Origin: Terriglobia bacterium
GTDB taxonomy: Bacteria > Acidobacteriota > Terriglobia > UBA7540
NCBI GenBank assembly: GCA_020072905.1
Contig: JAIQGB010000357.1
Coordinates: 1 to 7,916, forward strand
DNA: 7,916 nt
Direction of reading: 5' to 3'
This document shows positions 5,009 to 7,916 of this stretch, piece by piece. Every line of letters starts with the position of its first letter. The first letter of the stretch is position 1. The notes beneath the pieces were generated by a model. That model saw nothing but the letters and a program-made list of their open reading frames with translations, did not search any database and was not told the origin of the DNA. The translations under genes were made by a program, and so were the position numbers.

Positions 5009-6694
5009 TTACGCTTTGTTCACGACAAGGTCGTGCTCCTCGTTGTAGTCATTGTAGCGCAGGCGGTACTTATAGCTGCCGGAAGCGTATTTCGCCGTGT
5101 TCCATGCCGCCATGTGGTACCCGGCTTCACAGATGGCGTTTGAGATCACTTCCAGGTTGTTGCCGCTCTGATCGAGGATCTCTACGAGCACCCATCCCCT
5201 TTCTGGGACGCTGAACTCGATGGCCAATTGCGGATTGTTCGCGTTGGGATAGTGCTGGTTGAGCACACGTGTCGTCGGCTTTGCGGGAATGCTGAGTTTC
5301 TTCTCGCTCACCTGGGTGTAGTCGAACGGCTGGTCGACGAGATGCCACAGCGGCTCTTTCGTGCGCTGGTGGAGGTAGAATGACCTCAAGGGCGTGCGTG
5401 TGAAGCTCGTCAGCGGACGCCGTACTGCCACCCCATCCTGCCACTCATACACAGGAATATGCATTGGATTCATCACGTCGAGCTTGCCACGCTCCATCGC
5501 GATGTGGAATAAGCCGAAATTCCCGGGCTCATGACCGCCGAGCCAATGGCCCACGATATCGACGAGGTAGGCGTTTTTGCCGAAGATGACGATGTTCGTC
5601 ATGTAGTCCCAGGCTCTGCCCTCGTAGTTGTTCTCGTTGCCGAAGGGATTCGGCCCATTGCTGAAGTCGCCGTCATGGCCGTAGATACCCTCGATAATAT
5701 GTAGCCCCATTGGGGACGCTGCATGATTGTCGACGGTCCGCTGCGCCCACAATTCCATACACAGAGCAGTGTAATAATACCCATCATTGTACTCGGGACC
5801 GTTCCGCGGCACATCCGGGGTATTCCATCGGGGAATAGTGCCGGTGTGCCACTTGAGGTTCGCTTCCACGACTTCATGAACTTTGGGGCTGATACATTCC
5901 TTGTTAATTAGCTTCTCCAGCTTTTGCAGCGAATCGATATCGGGCCATTTGCCACAGTATCGCTGAAAAGGTGAAGGATGGCTACCCTGCCAGTTCTTAG
6001 CGGCGAGGGTCAAACCCATTTCGTGAGCCTTAAATTTCGCCACATTCAGGTTCCATGAATTCGAAGCATTGAAGGGCCACAGGTAAGGAAGGTATGTATG
6101 CACTACGCCGCCGGGAACCTCTTTCCAGACAAATGCCTCGGCATCATTCGCATCTTCCGCTGTTTTAATGGTGCCCGTTACCGGGCGAACCGTCGCCCCC
6201 ACCCGCTGGGCCATAGCGACGTATCCGCGGGGTTCGATTACGGTGGCGCCATTGGCATCGCGCATATGCATCCTGGCGCCCGCGACACCCAGTTCCTTCA
6301 AGGATTCGAACAGACCCTCGACGAAGAACACGTCAGTGGCAATGCCCATCGTGTCCTCCAGGGTGAGTCCTCTCTTTTTGTCGACTGCCTCGTGAGCGGT
6401 GAGATTCGGCTTGGCCGCGATGTTGTAAGTCACTGGAATGCCGGTATCGTCCATGGGAACGAATACCGTCCGTCCAAAATGGAGTCCGGCCCGCTTGCAC
6501 GCATCAGAATTCGTCTTGTAATCCACGTGCGTCCGCAGGATGAAGACCGCTTCCGGATGCTGTTCCACAAAGGGATGTACACCAAAATATCCCGACGGTT
6601 TCGACTCGGAGGCGAAAATGGAAGCCCGGCTGATGAAACCCAGGCTGCCACACAGCACTGATGAAGACTTGAGGAAATGCCTTCGACTGAACAT
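5009..6694 (-). CDS. Tat-exported DUF362 domain protein with FlgD-Ig-like C-terminal domain
   Basis: The 561-residue protein starts with a textbook twin-arginine signal, SRRHFLK (3-9), then a hydrophobic stretch ending near ASIFA (24-28), so it is probably exported folded, possibly with a cofactor. The central region matches DUF362: HPFVEQHPEAVFILR (40-54), KPNLT (95-99), MGIATDVFFVEGL (116-128), NVAKFKAHEMGLTLAAKNWQ (217-236) and GHWLGGHEPGN (382-392). DUF362 often accompanies 4Fe-4S domains, but no clustered cysteines are seen here. Residues about 472-548 (YPNANNP, FSVPERGWVLVEILDQSGN, AAWNTAKYASGSYKYRL) resemble FlgD-Ig/type-9-secretion-like beta-sandwich modules. Function of the family is not established. 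A strong Shine-Dalgarno, GGAAAGGAAGGG (6700-6711), fixes ATG 6694. The codons look less GC-rich than those of lysA, nadK and tlyA, compatible with later acquisition. It appears intact. Confidence 0.85.
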   Translation of the reverse strand: MFSRRHFLKSSSVLCGSLGFISRASIFASESKPSGYFGVHPFVEQHPEAVFILRTHVDYKTNSDACKRAGLHFGRTVFVPMDDTGIPVTYNIAAKPNLTAHEAVDKKRGLTLEDTMGIATDVFFVEGLFESLKELGVAGARMHMRDANGATVIEPRGYVAMAQRVGATVRPVTGTIKTAEDANDAEAFVWKEVPGGVVHTYLPYLWPFNASNSWNLNVAKFKAHEMGLTLAAKNWQGSHPSPFQRYCGKWPDIDSLQKLEKLINKECISPKVHEVVEANLKWHTGTIPRWNTPDVPRNGPEYNDGYYYTALCMELWAQRTVDNHAASPMGLHIIEGIYGHDGDFSNGPNPFGNENNYEGRAWDYMTNIVIFGKNAYLVDIVGHWLGGHEPGNFGLFHIAMERGKLDVMNPMHIPVYEWQDGVAVRRPLTSFTRTPLRSFYLHQRTKEPLWHLVDQPFDYTQVSEKKLSIPAKPTTRVLNQHYPNANNPQLAIEFSVPERGWVLVEILDQSGNNLEVISNAICEAGYHMAAWNTAKYASGSYKYRLRYNDYNEEHDLVVNKA

Positions 6695-6744
6695 ATAGAC
6701 CCTTCCTTTCCAATGTCACGTCATTCCTCTTTGTGGCACTCGAT

Positions 6745-6829
6745 GACCCTCCAGGGTCGTAAGCCAGGATGCCTTTTTCGCCTCCTGGGCATTATGGACT
6801 CTACCCAGGGTTTTCCATATTGGAAACCC
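6745..6829 (-). promoter_or_regulatory. Structured leader and possible promoter/operator of the DUF362 gene
   Basis: Three inverted repeats follow one another upstream of the gene: GACCCT-CC-AGGGTC (6745-6758); GCCAGGA (6763-6769) with TCCTGGGC (6783-6790, one bulge); and TTTCCA-TAT-TGGAAA (6812-6826), extended by GGG/CCC to 6808-6829 with one bulged T. On the minus strand a CATAAT box (6791-6796) could serve as a -10, with TGGAAA (6812-6817) 15 bases upstream as a weak -35 inside the third palindrome. That layout would suit a repressor overlapping the promoter and a leader of about 90 bases that folds. The promoter assignment is speculative; the inverted repeats are directly visible. Confidence 0.3.
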
Positions 6830-7223
6830 AGGCAGATCATTGTCGCCGATTCTACGCGCTTGGGGTGGCATTCACAAGCTTCCGAACTAGCGCGAGCGGA
6901 ACATCCGGGGCAGCTCAAGTAACGCATTGGTTACCACGAGCGCGGGCGGCAGCAACGCCTCTCAGTGTTAAATCGACCGCGTAGTAATCCCTGCAGCAGA
7001 CGAAGATTTCCCCGAGGGCTCCTGTGCGAGCCTGGGACCGTGCGCACCCAGAATGAATTCGGAATGAAAGGCCACCTACTTGGGAAATGGCCGCCCGGCT
7101 AATGTAGACCCTGTGTTACACCGCAGTGTTGACCCGAGCGTGGTCCTTGGAGATCGTGACAGAACACTCAGGCTGAAATGTCTTAACCGTCGCAGCCAAC
7201 CGACGATGGTGTGCCGAAAACGG
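6830..7223. other. Gene-free stretch between the DUF362 leader and the oxidoreductase remnant
   Basis: No frame here resembles a known protein on either strand, and no RNA gene is apparent. The part nearest 7223 probably holds eroded sequence of the oxidoreductase whose recognisable part ends there: the minus frame stays open to a TAA at about 7119 but no longer matches the family. The remainder is probably untranslated or decayed. Confidence 0.4.
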
Positions 7224-7565
7224 CTGATAGCAGGCCTTGAGGTTCTCTTCCGCAATCGCCGCAGGAGGGGGCGATAGGCTTCTGGCTAATGACCAGGACC
7301 TTGTGCCCGGCGGCCAGCTTCACAAAGGCTGAGAGTGAATGGGTAAGTGACGATGTCGATGAAATCGGATTGCTCGCGCCTCAGCACTTCTTCGGGATGA
7401 TCGTAGACCGCCAGAACGCCAAACCTCGTGGCAAAGCATTCCCCCTTGGAGCGATTTCGATTGCAGATGGCCACTCACTCCACGCCAGCGAGTTGCTTGC
7501 GGGTGGCGAGCTGAAAAAGCGCCCAGAAAATCTGCTCCGAACATGGGGAATCGAAAGGTTGCCAT
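7224..7565 (-). pseudogene. Gfo/Idh/MocA family oxidoreductase, decayed N-terminal half
   Basis: Pieces of the NAD(P)-binding domain are recognisable in successive frames. From ATG 7565: MATFRFPMFGAD, the GxGxxG region degraded. After a one-base shift at an A4 run (7527-7530): FWALFQLATRKQLAGVE, then TGA (7475-7477) where relatives usually have Cys, then VAICNRNRSK, RFGVLAVYDHPEEVLRRE and DFIDIVTYPFT. A shift near 7331-7336 leads to FVKLAAGHKVLVISQKPIAP, carrying the family EKP-like motif as QKP. A shift at the G5 run (7267-7271) leads to AIAEENLKACYQ, after which similarity ends. The C-terminal substrate domain is missing. Intact members act on sugars or related polyols with NAD(P). With three shifts, one stop and a truncation this is a true pseudogene, although homopolymer shifts alone could be sequencing errors. 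Confidence 0.75.
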
Positions 7566-7611
7566 CGGCTTTTCCCTTTCTCGAAGGCGCGAGGTGATGA
7601 ACTCTGGGGGT

Positions 7612-7916
7612 TCATCTGTCGGTCGCCATAAAACTTGAAAACCCAAAGTCGCCTATCACGCCCGTGGCCCCTGCAAGGTAATACCCGATGCCTGGATTAC
7701 CGGTCGCAAATCTGTCGTCGCTGACTTGAATCATCTGCACGCCGTTGATGTAGACCGTAAGGATTTTTCCAATCATACTGGCCTTCACCACATCTCCATC
7801 CTTCACCCCGTACCTCGAACCTTCCGTCTGCTTCAGCATGGTGAACTTTCCCAGCGGCCCCTCCCACCTCGCGATATTGCAGTAGGCCTTTGGAATTTTG
7901 GAGCAGCGAAACATGA
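7612..7916 (-). CDS. Probable secreted concanavalin-like/LamG-like beta-sandwich protein, C-terminal end (partial)
   Basis: The gene enters from the right edge and stops at 7612, leaving about 101 residues; the methionine codon at 7914 is internal and not taken as the start. The sequence alternates short strands and turns: WEGPLGKFTMLKQTEGSRYG, then KDGDVVKASMIGKILTVYIN, GVQMIQVSDD, NPGIGYYL and FGFSSFMATD. The pattern DGD-x-VKA...(I/V)xVYINGV...NPGIG(Y/F) is typical of the last strands of concanavalin A-like or DUF1080-like domains, which bind or cleave carbohydrate. Signal peptide and active-site residues, if any, lie outside the window. It is followed after 46 bp by the Gfo/Idh/MocA remnant on the same strand. 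The fold is an inference from pattern, the enzyme activity unknown. Confidence 0.6.
   Translation of the reverse strand, partial: MFRCSKIPKAYCNIARWEGPLGKFTMLKQTEGSRYGVKDGDVVKASMIGKILTVYINGVQMIQVSDDRFATGNPGIGYYLAGATGVIGDFGFSSFMATDR

Noticed and set aside
4758..5009. 83-codon minus-strand frame over the permease remnant.
   Set aside because: It is a different frame from the recognisable permease motif and resembles nothing itself.
7475..7477. In-frame TGA at a usual Cys position could encode selenocysteine.
   Set aside because: Frame changes on both sides and loss of the C-terminal half show the gene is decayed, and no convincing SECIS-like hairpin directly follows. A simple TGC/TGT to TGA nonsense change explains it.
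7289..7597. 102-codon plus-strand frame over the oxidoreductase remnant.
   Set aside because: Antisense shadow; the family motifs are clear on the minus strand.
1..7916. CRISPR array, tRNA, rRNA or toxin-antitoxin system.
   Set aside because: No regularly spaced repeats, no cloverleaf with a conserved T-arm, no rRNA sequence and no paired small genes were seen on either strand.

Overview
The window looks like a piece of a soil Acidobacteriota chromosome (Terriglobia-like). This is inferred from the character of the encoded proteins: an acidobacterial-style LysA, a tlyA-nadK pair, a Tat-exported DUF362 protein, the tail of an ADOP/MacB-like permease, and a Gfo/Idh/MocA remnant of a type common in that phylum. 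No rRNA or tRNA is present to confirm it.

Left block (1-3313) is dense, GC-rich housekeeping DNA. It holds the C-terminal end of a SpoIIE/RsbU-type serine phosphatase (+), then lysA for diaminopimelate decarboxylase (+). Convergent to these, 33 bp away, is a minus-strand pair transcribed tlyA -> nadK: an rRNA 2'-O-methyltransferase and NAD kinase. The tlyA-nadK spacer carries two small perfect hairpins resembling a REP-like doublet.

Middle block (3314-5008) has no intact gene and reads as a graveyard of mobile and truncated DNA. It contains the N-terminal domain of a tyrosine integrase (-), about 800 bp with several perfect or near-perfect palindromes (one resembling two inverted DnaA boxes), the C-terminal end of an IS1182-like transposase (+), and the last ~44 codons of a MacB/FtsX-type permease (-).

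Right block (5009-7916) is all minus strand and visibly less GC-rich than the left. It has one intact gene, a Tat-exported 561-residue DUF362 protein with a FlgD-Ig-like C-terminal domain and a structured leader. Upstream of it lies a decayed Gfo/Idh/MocA oxidoreductase with frameshifts and an in-frame TGA. At the edge is the C-terminal end of a protein that looks like a secreted concanavalin-like beta-sandwich. The order edge-protein -> oxidoreductase -> DUF362 may be what remains of a secreted carbohydrate-related cluster, but that is inference.

No convincing new multi-gene system is visible. The most noteworthy items are the DUF362 domain architecture, the cluster of gene fragments between tlyA and DUF362, and the unexplained palindromes.
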